Assembly: GCF_023347235.1 (NCBI RefSeq)
Contig: NZ_CP094467.1
Coordinates: forward strand, 558,001-622,000
Source of the DNA: Faecalibacterium sp. I4-1-79
GTDB lineage: Bacteria; Bacillota; Clostridia; Oscillospirales; Ruminococcaceae
DNA: 64,000 bases
Direction: 5' to 3'
The translations under genes were made by a program, and so were the position numbers. Numbering within the stretch: the stretch's first letter is position 1; each line of letters starts with the position of its first letter. Positions 1 through 7,823 of this stretch are shown one piece after another. The notes below the pieces were generated by a model. The model saw only the letters and a list, made by a program, of their open reading frames with translations, did not search any database and had not been told where the DNA came from.

Positions 1-1
1 A

Positions 2-40
2 CTGGCTCAAGCATTGGATGAAGAAGTGATTTCGTGCTAA
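2..40 (+). CDS. 3' end of an unidentified gene
   Basis: The window opens inside a reading frame that gives 12 residues (LAQALDEEVISC) and a TAA stop at 38-40. It is too short to identify. No hairpin terminator follows directly, and the next recognisable element is repeat copy 1. A chance open frame is also possible. Confidence 0.3.
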   Translation: MAQALDEEVISC

Positions 41-224
41 GTGTTAGTCTGCTATACCGGTGCTTGAAACACAAAGTCTGCTGCCAGGCTCAATATCATG
101 TGTTTTATAGCCTGCTTAAAATAAAAACGGCATACCACCGTAAATCCCAATACTCTGTAATTTTGGCACCCGCCCAGGCTGCGATTAAGTCTCCCCGGAA
201 ATAAAATCTGATAGGACAAAGAAG

Positions 225-267
225 AAAAAAGCTCTTAGCTTCTGTAATGGAGGCCAAGAGCTTTTTT
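225..267 (+). terminator. Rho-independent terminator in repeat copy 1
   Basis: An imperfect GCTCTTAGC / GCCAAGAGC stem flanked by A-run and T-run. It is the same hairpin as in copies 2 and 3. It would stop readthrough from upstream just before the module promoter. Confidence 0.8.
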
Positions 268-272
268 GTATC

Positions 273-301
273 TTGTTTTGTAAGCGGAAAGAGGTTCCAA
301 T
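273..301 (+). promoter_or_regulatory. Decayed module promoter
   Basis: TTGTTT (273-278), 17-bp spacer, TCCAAT (296-301). In copies 2 and 3 the -10 is TACAAT. The T-A to T-C change at the second position removes the most conserved base of the -10 box, so activity is doubtful. Confidence 0.55.
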
Positions 302-345
302 AATAGAAAAGAAAGCGTACATTGGTCGAATAAGGTGGTGGATTT

Positions 346-393
346 ATGAATAGTTTAAAGTTAAAAGAAGAAGTATTTATGCACAAAAAATGA
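346..393 (+). pseudogene. 15-codon gene remnant behind repeat copy 1
   Basis: An ATG at the position where jetA and the DUF4869-like gene start in the other copies opens a frame of 15 residues (MNSLKLKEEVFMHKK) and a TGA. The ribosome site is kept. It reads as the first codons of a former cassette gene whose body was deleted, or a scrap left by replacement with the beta-glucoside operon. Family unknown. Confidence 0.4.
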
Positions 394-466
394 CCGATAA
401 AATTGTAAAAAAGGCGAATGGAATCTCTACGAATTTTATGTTAACATCTTATTACAACACGTGATT

Positions 467-562
467 CCTCGGAAGCGTCAGTTGTACTTGTGAACAAAGG
501 ATAGTGCTCGGTAGAGTGTCTATACCTGCAGGTATAATTGTGACTGCAGTCCGAGGTTTTTT
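467..562 (+). promoter_or_regulatory. LicT-type RAT site and terminator in the leader
   Basis: The stretch 499-527 (GGATAGTGCTC ... GTGTCTATACC) resembles the 29-nt ribonucleic antiterminator bound by BglG/LicT proteins. It overlaps the 5' arm of a terminator: CTCGG at 507-511 pairs with CCGAG at 551-555, followed by TTTTTTCTTT. CCTCGGA at 467-473 can pair with the same 3' arm (TCCGAGG, 550-556). A perfect 16-bp palindrome lies at 521-536. The expected logic is that LicT binding frees transcription of its own gene when beta-glucosides are present. RAT match is by eye. Confidence 0.7.
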
Positions 563-591
563 CTTTATCCGAAACGGAGAGGGTGGGTGCT

Positions 592-1419
592 ATGCGAATT
601 GTTCGGAAAATCAATAACAGTGCCGCTGTTGCTCAGGACTCCCGCGGGAAGGAACTGATCGTGATTGGTAAGGGCATCGGGTTTCCGGCGGTTCCATACG
701 AACTGACGGATATGTCGCGGATAGACCGCACGTTTTACGATATCGACCCGCGTTATTTTGAGATGATCAGTACTCTTCCGCAGGAGATTCTTCTGGCGAG
801 TGCCGACATTACAGAAGATGCGCAGGTCGTACTGAATACGACCCTTAACTCCAACCTGCCGCTGACACTGGCCGACCACCTGAACTTTGCGGTGGAGCGT
901 TTTCGCAGCGGGTTGAACCTGACGATCCCCATTGCCTATGATATCCGTCATCTGTATCCCAATGAGTTTGATCTGGGCGTAAAAGCATTGGATATCCTGA
1001 AGGAATACACGGGGGTCTCACTTCCGGATTCCGAAGCGGTCAGCATTGCAATGCATTTGATCAATGCTGAAATCGAAAACAGCGAGATCCATTCCCTCGT
1101 AAAGGCGTTGGAGATTCAGGAAGGCGTGGAGTCCATTGTGGAGCGGGAAATGAACCTGAAACTGGATAAGGACAGCTACAGTTACTACCGGTTCACGATG
1201 CATATCCGCTATCTCATCCAACGGCTGATGAGCGGTACTCAGAGCGAAACGGGGAGTGGCAGCATGGTAAAGATGCTGGCCAATGATTACCCTAAAACAT
1301 ATATCTGTGCTAAAAAGATTGCGGCTTTCTTGCAAAAGCAGGAGAATTGGTGCTGTAATGATGAAGAGCTTCTCTATTTGATGTTGCATATCAACCGCGT
1401 CTGCCAGAAAAATACATAA
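592..1419 (+). CDS. licT: BglG/LicT-family transcriptional antiterminator
   Basis: 275-residue protein with the usual layout: N-terminal RNA-binding CAT domain (MRIVRKINNSAAVAQD, about 1-60), then two PRD domains (about 65-170 and 175-275) whose histidines are phosphorylated by PTS proteins. The normal family length is about 275-285. ATG at 592 is preferred over GTG at 583 because the GGAGAGG site (576-582) is 9 nt upstream of it. The leader carries a RAT and terminator, and the next genes are a beta-glucoside PTS permease and a phospho-beta-glucosidase, the classical LicT targets. The orientation and order match a bgl operon. Confidence 0.93.
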   Translation: MRIVRKINNSAAVAQDSRGKELIVIGKGIGFPAVPYELTDMSRIDRTFYDIDPRYFEMISTLPQEILLASADITEDAQVVLNTTLNSNLPLTLADHLNFAVERFRSGLNLTIPIAYDIRHLYPNEFDLGVKALDILKEYTGVSLPDSEAVSIAMHLINAEIENSEIHSLVKALEIQEGVESIVEREMNLKLDKDSYSYYRFTMHIRYLIQRLMSGTQSETGSGSMVKMLANDYPKTYICAKKIAAFLQKQENWCCNDEELLYLMLHINRVCQKNT

Positions 1420-1463
1420 ACAGCTTCCGTTGCTTGGAGCGGCACTCGCCATTTGCGGGACGT

Positions 1464-1545
1464 GATCCGGGGACAGAGCGCATCCTACCTGAAAACGCTT
1501 GCGTTTTCAGGTAGTTTGAAGGCGCTTTGTGCCCGGATCTTTTAT
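1464..1545 (+). terminator. Long nested hairpin between licT and the PTS gene
   Basis: GATCCGG (1464-1470) pairs with CCGGATC (1533-1539), followed by TTTT; inside sits a near-perfect CTACCTGAAAACGC / GCGTTTTCAGGTAG stem. It can act as an intra-operon terminator. No clear second RAT was seen, so whether LicT controls it is open. Confidence 0.65.
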
Positions 1546-1613
1546 TACATATTGAATGAACAGCGGTGCAGGGCCCGCATCGTTTTTCAGATAAAAAATC
1601 AGGAGGATTAGCC

Positions 1614-3212
1614 ATGAAACAGGATGCATTCTTTCAAACTATCATACATCGCATCGGTGGTGAAGGCAATGTTGCACGAAAACGTTTTGACGGAGAGCAC
1701 CTGTATGTCACTGTGAAAGACAGCGGTATGGCAGATCTAGAAGAACTGAACCGTTTGGATGGGGTTTCCGGTACGGAACTGAACCGGAACATTCTGTCCG
1801 TTACCATCCAGGAAGATTTTTTGGAGGATGTTACAATGGCAAAAAATTTCAAACAGCTGGCGCAGAATATCATGACGTTGGCTGGAGCAAAGGAAAATGT
1901 TACTTCCGTATTTCACTGCATGACCCGTCTGCGTATGACGGTCAAGGACGTCAAGAAGGTAGACCAGAAAGCTATCAATGATCTGGACGGCGTGTTGGGC
2001 GTCACCTATCAGGGCGGTCAGCTGCAGGTCATCATCGGCAAGGATCTGCTGAAGGTTTATGAAGAGGTGCTGAAGCTGGGTTACAGCGATGGCGGTGCTG
2101 TGGACGAAAAACTGGACGGTGACCTGAAAGGCGAAAAGATTTCGGTTGGGCAGGCAGTGATTGGTTACATTTCCGCTGCCGTACAGCCTATGGTTCCGGC
2201 ACTGATCGGCGGCGGTATGATTAAGGTGTTCCTGCTGCTGATCTCCAAGGTTTATGCTCCCTTTGCGGACAGTTCTACTTATACGCTGCTGAGCATCGTG
2301 GGCAATGCGGTGTTTTATTTCATGCCCATTCTGGTCGCTTATGGAGCGGCTAAGAAACTGGGTGCGACCCCCACGTATTCCATGGTCGTGGCCGGTGCAC
2401 TGGTCGCTCCTGAATGGACGGCTATTGTAAGTGCTGGCGATCCAGTCACCATGTTTGGTATCAATGTTGCCCTGAAAGGATACGGCAGTTCTCTGCTTCC
2501 TGCGCTGCTGCTGGCAATCGTTGCGTATTATGTGGAAAAATTCCTGAACAAAGTGATCCCCGGCGTGTTCAAGCCTATCTTTGTCGGTACGTTGACAATG
2601 GCCGCCACCTATGCCGTCTCGATCCTTGCACTGGCGCCTCTGGGTCAGCTGGCAGGTACCTATGTCACCGCCGCGATCCTGTGGTTGTATAACATTGCAG
2701 GCCCCATCACGGTTGCTCTGTTTACGGCTCTGTTCCCCTACATGGTCATGACCGGTATGCACATGACCTTGGGAGCTCCCATGATCCAGCTGCTGTCGGA
2801 AACTGGTTTTGATCCCCTGTTCCGCCCCGGTATGCTGCTGTCCAACATGGCAGAAGGCGGCGCTTCTCTGGGCATCGCCATCAAGGCAAAGGACAAGGCA
2901 ATCAAATCCGAAGCACTGTCCGTTGCAGTGGGCTGCATCTTTGCTAGTGTGACCGAGCCGGCCATTTACGGTTTTAACCTGCCGCTGAAGAAACCTATGT
3001 GGGCTGTTTCCCTCGGCGGCGCCATCGGTGGTGTCGTGGCTGCTCTGCTGGGTGCCCATAACTACGAGTATGGTTCTTCTTCCCTGTTTGCCCTGCCGAT
3101 CTTTGAGGATACCATCGTGGCTATGGTTATTGCAATCATCGTGACGATCGTAGCATCCTGTGTACTTACGATTCTCTTTGGCTTTGACGAGGAAATCTTG
3201 AAGAAACACTGA
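1614..3212 (+). CDS. PTS beta-glucoside transporter EIIBC with an extra EIIB-like domain
   Basis: Membrane permease that imports and phosphorylates beta-glucosides. From ATG 1614 (AGGAGG 10 nt upstream) it is 532 residues. Residues 75-150 form a normal EIIB domain with the phosphorylated Cys at residue 102 (VFHCMTRLRM). Residues ~180-525 are the multi-span EIIC domain with the family motif VTEPAIYGF. Residues 1-70 resemble a second EIIB domain (IIHRIGGEGNV ... LYVTVKD ... LDGVSG) but lack the Cys. An in-frame ATG at 1836 with its own GGAGG site would give a normal 458-residue EIIBC, so both long and short forms may be made. There is no C-terminal EIIA, so a separate EIIA must supply phosphate. 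Confidence 0.92.
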   Translation: MKQDAFFQTIIHRIGGEGNVARKRFDGEHLYVTVKDSGMADLEELNRLDGVSGTELNRNILSVTIQEDFLEDVTMAKNFKQLAQNIMTLAGAKENVTSVFHCMTRLRMTVKDVKKVDQKAINDLDGVLGVTYQGGQLQVIIGKDLLKVYEEVLKLGYSDGGAVDEKLDGDLKGEKISVGQAVIGYISAAVQPMVPALIGGGMIKVFLLLISKVYAPFADSSTYTLLSIVGNAVFYFMPILVAYGAAKKLGATPTYSMVVAGALVAPEWTAIVSAGDPVTMFGINVALKGYGSSLLPALLLAIVAYYVEKFLNKVIPGVFKPIFVGTLTMAATYAVSILALAPLGQLAGTYVTAAILWLYNIAGPITVALFTALFPYMVMTGMHMTLGAPMIQLLSETGFDPLFRPGMLLSNMAEGGASLGIAIKAKDKAIKSEALSVAVGCIFASVTEPAIYGFNLPLKKPMWAVSLGGAIGGVVAALLGAHNYEYGSSSLFALPIFEDTIVAMVIAIIVTIVASCVLTILFGFDEEILKKH

Positions 3213-3228
3213 TCTCAAAATTTTGTTC

Positions 3229-3257
3229 GCCCCGGGGAGCGCATGCGTCCCGGGGCG
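3229..3257 (+). other. GC-rich intercistronic hairpin
   Basis: CGCCCCGGG (3229-3237) and CCCGGGGCG (3249-3257) form a 9-bp stem just before the bglA ribosome site. No T-run follows, so it is more likely an mRNA stability or processing element than a terminator. Confidence 0.6.
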
Positions 3258-3268
3258 TTGGAGGTATT

Positions 3269-4696
3269 ATGAAACTTAAGTCCGATTTTTTGTGGGGTGG
3301 AGCACTTGCGGCTAACCAGTGCGAGGGTGCCTGGCAGGAAGACGGCAGGCTGCCTGCGTCTGCTGACTTTCTGCCGGATGCAGCCCACGGCAGATGGAAT
3401 GCCATGCTGCATCCGGGAAACATTCTGGAAACGCGGTACGATTATTATCCTAGTCGGGAAGCAATTGATTTTTATCATCGATACAAAGAGGATATCCGCC
3501 TTCTTGCAGAGAGCGGGATCAAGGCGCTGCGTTTGTCCATTTCATGGACGCGGATCTATCCGACCGGGGAAGAGAACGCCCCGAACGAAGATGGCCTGCG
3601 TTTTTACGAGGAGCTGTTTACGGAGTGTCGTAGGTACGGGATAGAGCCGGTGGTCACCCTGTGCCACTTTGATGTGCCGGAAGCCCTGATCCGGAAATAT
3701 GGTGCCTGGGCAGACCGCAGGCTGATTGCACTGTATGAAAAATACGCTGCCACCATGTTTGACCGCTACCGGAATCTGGTAAAATACTGGATGACCTTCA
3801 ATGAGATCAACATGATCACCCACATCCCTTATCTGGGCGGTGGCCTGCTGGTGGACAAGGACGACCCGGAGTTCAACCAGATCGTGTACAATGCCGCGCA
3901 TAACCAACTGGTGGCAAGTGCCTGCGCGGTGCGGATCGGTAAAAAAATCAACCCGAATTTCCGAATTGGATGCATGATGGCGGCCGGAAGCTTTTATCCC
4001 TATTCCTGTAACCCCAATGATGTGATGGAAGCACGTATCAGTAACAACAAAAATTACATTTTTCCGGATGTCCAATTGAACGGCTGTTACTCCGGATTCG
4101 CCCGGAATTACTTTGCAAAATTGGGCATCACGCTGGACGAACAGCCGGGTGATGACGAACTTCTGGCTCAGAACACCTGCGATTTTCTGGGGTTCAGTTA
4201 CTATTCCTCCAGACTGATCTCCACGGATCCGGAGCATCTGAAAAATGTGGCGGATGGCAACGCCATTACTACCCTGCGCAACCCGTATCTGCAGATCACG
4301 AAATGGGGACGTCAGATCGACCCGGTCGGCCTGCGCGTGACCATGAATGATCTGTATGATCGCTATCACAAGCCGCTGTTCATTGTGGAAAACGGTTTGG
4401 GCGTGGAGGATACTCTGGAAGTGGACGGGTCCGTCCATGACCCCTACCGGGTGGAGTATCTCGATGCTCATATCACCCAGATGAAAAAAGCCGTTCTGGA
4501 GGACGGCATTCCCTGCATGGGATATCTGGTCTGGGGCATCATCGATCTGGTCAGCGCGGGCGGCGGTGAAATGGATAAGCGGTACGGACTGGTCTATGTA
4601 AATAAACATAACGACGGCACCGGAGACCTCGCCCGCTACAAAAAAGATTCTTTTGGCTGGTACGCACAGAAGATTCGGGAAGAGTGCTATGAATAA
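3269..4696 (+). CDS. bglA: GH1 6-phospho-beta-glucosidase
   Basis: 475-residue cytoplasmic glycoside hydrolase of family 1, which cleaves the phosphorylated beta-glucosides delivered by the upstream PTS permease. The acid/base Glu is in TFNEIN (Glu179) and the nucleophile in IVENGLG (Glu374). Length is typical for the family (460-480). The 56-bp gap to the permease contains a hairpin, and GGAGG lies 4 nt before the ATG. The exact disaccharide substrate (cellobiose, salicin and so on) cannot be read from sequence. Confidence 0.93.
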   Translation: MKLKSDFLWGGALAANQCEGAWQEDGRLPASADFLPDAAHGRWNAMLHPGNILETRYDYYPSREAIDFYHRYKEDIRLLAESGIKALRLSISWTRIYPTGEENAPNEDGLRFYEELFTECRRYGIEPVVTLCHFDVPEALIRKYGAWADRRLIALYEKYAATMFDRYRNLVKYWMTFNEINMITHIPYLGGGLLVDKDDPEFNQIVYNAAHNQLVASACAVRIGKKINPNFRIGCMMAAGSFYPYSCNPNDVMEARISNNKNYIFPDVQLNGCYSGFARNYFAKLGITLDEQPGDDELLAQNTCDFLGFSYYSSRLISTDPEHLKNVADGNAITTLRNPYLQITKWGRQIDPVGLRVTMNDLYDRYHKPLFIVENGLGVEDTLEVDGSVHDPYRVEYLDAHITQMKKAVLEDGIPCMGYLVWGIIDLVSAGGGEMDKRYGLVYVNKHNDGTGDLARYKKDSFGWYAQKIREECYE

Positions 4697-5546
4697 AGCA
4701 TATAAGCAGTATTTTGATCTGATATTTGGCTCCACACTACTGACTTTGGGTATCTACCTGTTTGTCACCCCCAATGGTATCAACTTTGGCGGTGTGATAG
4801 GCCTGGCTCAGATTATAGAGATTTTTCTGCGTAGGTTCATTGCAATCCGCAGTGATGCAAACCTTGTTGGTATGATCAATTTCCTCATCAATGTACCGCT
4901 GTTCCTGATAGGATACCGGGTCATGAGCCGCAGGTTCTGCATCAAAACCATGCTCTCGGTAGCAGTGCAGACGTTGCTTCTCTCAGTACTTCCGCCGCTC
5001 AAAGCACCCCTTGTGGAGGATGTGCTGCTAAACAGTATCTTCGGCGCTATTCTCTGTGGTGTAGGTGTCGGCTATGCGCTGCGGGGCAGTGGGTGCTGCG
5101 GCGGCATGGACATTGCATGCATGTGTCTGGTAAAGAAATACCCGGATTTTAAAAGCGGACGGCTTTCTATTTATGTCAATGCGGTTCTCTTTTCGGTCTG
5201 CCTATTCCTTTTTGATTTGGAAACTACGATGTACTCCATCATCTTTGTGGCAATCCTGTATACGGTGGCAGATAGGTTTCACGACCAGAACATCAATGTG
5301 GCGGCCCTGATATTTACGGATGTTTCCACTGTGCAGACTGAAATCCTGCAGAAGATGGGCCGCGGCGTCACCTTCTGGAACGGATACGGTGCGTACACCA
5401 ACCACCCTAAGAAGATCCTTTTCTGTGCCGTGAACAAGTATGAAATCGGGGAGCTGCAGGAAATTATTCACGAGCAGGATCCCAATGCCTTCGTCACATT
5501 CTTTGTAGGTCCTCTGATCCATGGCGGATTTGAAAAAAGGCTATGA
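4689..5546 (+). CDS. YitT-family membrane protein
   Basis: 285 residues. The ATG at 4689 overlaps the bglA stop (ATGAATAA), indicating translational coupling. The N-terminal ~200 residues carry several hydrophobic spans of the YitT/DUF161 type (ITLGIYLFVTPNGINFGGVIG), and the C-terminal ~80 residues match the DUF2179 pattern (ILQKMGRGVTFWNGYGAYTN). Family function is poorly known; a transporter role is often assumed. Its position in the operon suggests a link to beta-glucoside use, but that is inference. Confidence 0.85.
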   Translation: MNKAYKQYFDLIFGSTLLTLGIYLFVTPNGINFGGVIGLAQIIEIFLRRFIAIRSDANLVGMINFLINVPLFLIGYRVMSRRFCIKTMLSVAVQTLLLSVLPPLKAPLVEDVLLNSIFGAILCGVGVGYALRGSGCCGGMDIACMCLVKKYPDFKSGRLSIYVNAVLFSVCLFLFDLETTMYSIIFVAILYTVADRFHDQNINVAALIFTDVSTVQTEILQKMGRGVTFWNGYGAYTNHPKKILFCAVNKYEIGELQEIIHEQDPNAFVTFFVGPLIHGGFEKRL

Positions 5547-5657
5547 GATTGAGGGTAATCACATAGAACAAATGAAGCGAAGAACGCTCTGCAATTTTGG
5601 CACCCGCTCAGGCTGCGATTAAGTCTCCCCGGAAATAAAATCTGATAGGACAAAGAA

Positions 5658-5700
5658 GAAAAAAGCTCTTGGCTTCTGTAATGGAGGCCAAGAGCTTTTT
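5658..5700 (+). terminator. Rho-independent terminator in repeat copy 2
   Basis: GCTCTTGGC / GCCAAGAGC stem with a 13-nt loop, preceded by A-run and followed by TTTTT. It insulates the Wadjet operon from the bgl operon. The A-run makes it usable in both directions. Confidence 0.9.
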
Positions 5701-5705
5701 GCATC

Positions 5706-5734
5706 TTGTTTTGTAAGCGGAAAGAGGTTACAAT
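5706..5734 (+). promoter_or_regulatory. Promoter of the Wadjet operon
   Basis: TTGTTT (5706-5711), 17-bp spacer, TACAAT (5729-5734). It sits directly behind the module terminator and 44 bp before the jetA ATG. Confidence 0.8.
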
Positions 5735-5778
5735 AATAGAAAAGAAAGCGTATATCAGTCGAATAAGGTGGTAGGCCT

Positions 5779-7179
5779 ATGAAGTTTTTCGAAGTGGTTC
5801 CCAGTGAACTTTTCTCGCCGTTGGCTTCGCCCAACCGTATTTTATATGCGGATGCACTGGACGTACTGTACGCAGCATACCAAGAAAACTTGAAAATACG
5901 GGAAGATGTCTTGTATTCAATGCTGCGCGGCAGGCTGGAGCAGGAACTGGCGGATGCTACGTTTGAAGATGAAGACATTGACGAAGAGGAACTGAGGGAT
6001 ATCTCTGGCCGCGCCCGTTTTTTGATCCGCAAGCTGTGTAGTAAGGGGTGGTTTGAGAAGGAACGTGGGGATGATTTTGAAGAGTACATCACGATTCCTA
6101 ATTACAGCAGTCGCCTGCTGGAACTATTTCATCAACTCAGGGATGATAGTCCGGCTCGTGGATATTCCTATGTGTTCGGAACTTTCTCAGTCTTAAAGAC
6201 CGCCGACGACAGCAACAATGCTTACGATAAAATGACGGCTCTCTATAGTGCCTACGATAACACAACGGCGCTGATTAGCTTGTTGCAAATGGTCTATCAT
6301 AATGTGAAGCATTATTTTCAGACGCAGATCGATATGCAGGATGTCAACCAGGTGCTGGCTGCACACTTTAACGACTTCGGACAAAAGGTTGTGGAGGCAT
6401 ATATCCGTCCGCTGAAAATCAAAGATTCAGTGCCGAAGTATCGTGTGCCCATTCAGTCTGTGCTTAGGCGCTGGGAAGAGGATGATACCTTGCTGATGGC
6501 GATGGCAAATGAAGCATTGCGTGATAAGCGGGGCAAGACATTGGAAGACTGCCGTGCCGATCTGCTGAGGAAAATTTTCTGGATCGAAGAACGCTATGAC
6601 AATTTAGAGAAGGACTATCTTGAGGAAATTGATACGCAGGTCCGGCGCTATACCAGAGCAGCAACACAGAAAATCGAGAACCTGACGAACCGAGATCAAA
6701 GCGTGCGCGGCAATTTGAATGTTTTGCTGACGGCACTGTCCAGAAACCGCAGGGCGGCTGAGCTGGTGGACCAGATACAACTGGCATTTCAATTGTATGA
6801 GCAGTCTTTTTTGTCAGAAAAAAGTCTGTGGTACCGTAAGCGCCCCGAAAAACGGACAAAAACCGCGTCGGTGCTGATACAAGATGATCAGGCACCGAAT
6901 ACGGAAGAACAGGTCAGAGCGGCACAGTTACTGCAATCGAAATATGGCCGGGCAGCAGTAAATGCTTACGTGCAGGGATGGCTGGGAGACGCTGACATTC
7001 GTTGCTCGGAGGAGCTCTCGCTTGAAGAGGACAAGGATTATATCATGAGTTTACTGGCAATCCTTGGAAGCAAGGATGCATCTGCCGGTTATGTGGTCCA
7101 GGAACTCGATGGCATTTTTTGCAAAAATGGCTATTCGATCCCGCAAATGCAGATCCGGAGGAAGGAGAAGAAGCCGTGA
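5779..7179 (+). CDS. jetA: Wadjet subunit JetA (kleisin-like, DUF5716 type)
   Basis: 466-residue acidic, mostly helical protein starting MKFFEVVPSELFSPLASPN. By position and pattern it is the MukF/kleisin-like subunit of a Wadjet SMC complex, which recognises and cuts circular plasmid DNA. It is expected to bridge the JetC ATPase heads and bind JetB. The start is set by the shared repeat leader with an AAGGTGG site. It overlaps jetB by 4 bp. The domain appears closest to the DUF5716 form rather than DUF3375 or DUF2397, pointing to the type III variant of Wadjet; this subtype call is from memory and not certain. Confidence 0.87.
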   Translation: MKFFEVVPSELFSPLASPNRILYADALDVLYAAYQENLKIREDVLYSMLRGRLEQELADATFEDEDIDEEELRDISGRARFLIRKLCSKGWFEKERGDDFEEYITIPNYSSRLLELFHQLRDDSPARGYSYVFGTFSVLKTADDSNNAYDKMTALYSAYDNTTALISLLQMVYHNVKHYFQTQIDMQDVNQVLAAHFNDFGQKVVEAYIRPLKIKDSVPKYRVPIQSVLRRWEEDDTLLMAMANEALRDKRGKTLEDCRADLLRKIFWIEERYDNLEKDYLEEIDTQVRRYTRAATQKIENLTNRDQSVRGNLNVLLTALSRNRRAAELVDQIQLAFQLYEQSFLSEKSLWYRKRPEKRTKTASVLIQDDQAPNTEEQVRAAQLLQSKYGRAAVNAYVQGWLGDADIRCSEELSLEEDKDYIMSLLAILGSKDASAGYVVQELDGIFCKNGYSIPQMQIRRKEKKP

Positions 7180-7823
7180 ATTTTGATTTTGTTACCAATG
7201 CAACGGCAAAAGAACTGGAACAGTTCAAATCTGTCTGCAATCAGCTGCTCAGCCGCACATACATTGTGCGAACCATCTACCAGCCGGGAAAAGGCAGGGT
7301 GGACAACCCAGAATATCTTTTTCTATCACGGCACTATGAGGCTGTACAGGAGTACCTGAGCCTGCTGGACTGGGATTTGCGCAGGGATGAACTGAACGGA
7401 TACTTTTATGTGTTGAACACAGACGAGGCTAACCGTTGCAACCTCAATAAAAAAGAAACGGCGATTTTGCTGGCATTACGGCTGATCTACGAAGAAAATA
7501 TGGAGCGTTTGGGTTTGGAGCAGGATGCCGTGTGTACTGTGCGGGATGTGCTGGAAAAAGTGGTGACCGACTATCCCGTTTTTCCGGCTAAGCCGAATAT
7601 GGAAGAGGTCAAACGCGCGTTTACGGTACTGGAAAACCATTCTGTGATTCAAAGACTGGAAGGAAAATTCAACCAGGGCAGCTGCAGGATCGCAATATTG
7701 CCCACCATTCTCTCTGCGGTCTCCAGCGAAAAGCTGAACTTGGTGGTGTCTGTTTTGAAAAAGGAGGAAACAGATGAAAAAGCTGAAGAAGATCCTGCTG
7801 ATCAACTGGCTCTATTTCAGTAA
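7176..7823 (+). CDS. jetB: Wadjet subunit JetB (MukE-like, DUF4194 type)
   Basis: 215 residues from a GTG at 7176 that overlaps the jetA stop (GTGA), with a strong GGAGGAAGGAGAAG site upstream. Winged-helix, MukE-like subunit that pairs with the JetA kleisin; the pattern NLNKKETAILLALRLIYEE is typical of DUF4194 proteins. It overlaps jetC by 50 bp, so the four genes are translationally linked. A longer start at 7119 lies inside jetA and has no better site. Confidence 0.87.
   Translation: MNFDFVTNATAKELEQFKSVCNQLLSRTYIVRTIYQPGKGRVDNPEYLFLSRHYEAVQEYLSLLDWDLRRDELNGYFYVLNTDEANRCNLNKKETAILLALRLIYEENMERLGLEQDAVCTVRDVLEKVVTDYPVFPAKPNMEEVKRAFTVLENHSVIQRLEGKFNQGSCRIAILPTILSAVSSEKLNLVVSVLKKEETDEKAEEDPADQLALFQ

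Larger units (their letters stand above)
153..348 (+). repeat. Promoter-leader repeat module, copy 1
   Basis: First of three long copies of the same module (others at 5584-5778 and 12414-12600). It starts with CTCTGTAATTTTGGCACCC, contains a terminator hairpin (225-267) and a promoter (273-301), and ends at a ribosome site (AAGGTGG) and an ATG at 346. The -10 box here is TCCAAT instead of TACAAT, and what follows is only a 15-codon remnant, so this copy appears to have lost its gene and probably its function. Confidence 0.85.
5584..5778 (+). repeat. Promoter-leader repeat module, copy 2 (in front of jetA)
   Basis: Nearly identical to copies 1 and 3 from ACGCTCTGCAATTTTGGC through terminator (5658-5700), promoter (5706-5734) and leader to the jetA start codon. 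It lies 37 bp after the yitT stop. The same upstream region drives unrelated gene sets in this window, which suggests cassettes have been exchanged by recombination in the shared sequence. Confidence 0.9.

Noticed and set aside
4653-4688. Earlier in-frame start for the YitT-type protein inside bglA
   Set aside because: ATG 4689 gives the usual family start and the classic stop-start overlap; the extension has no ribosome site.
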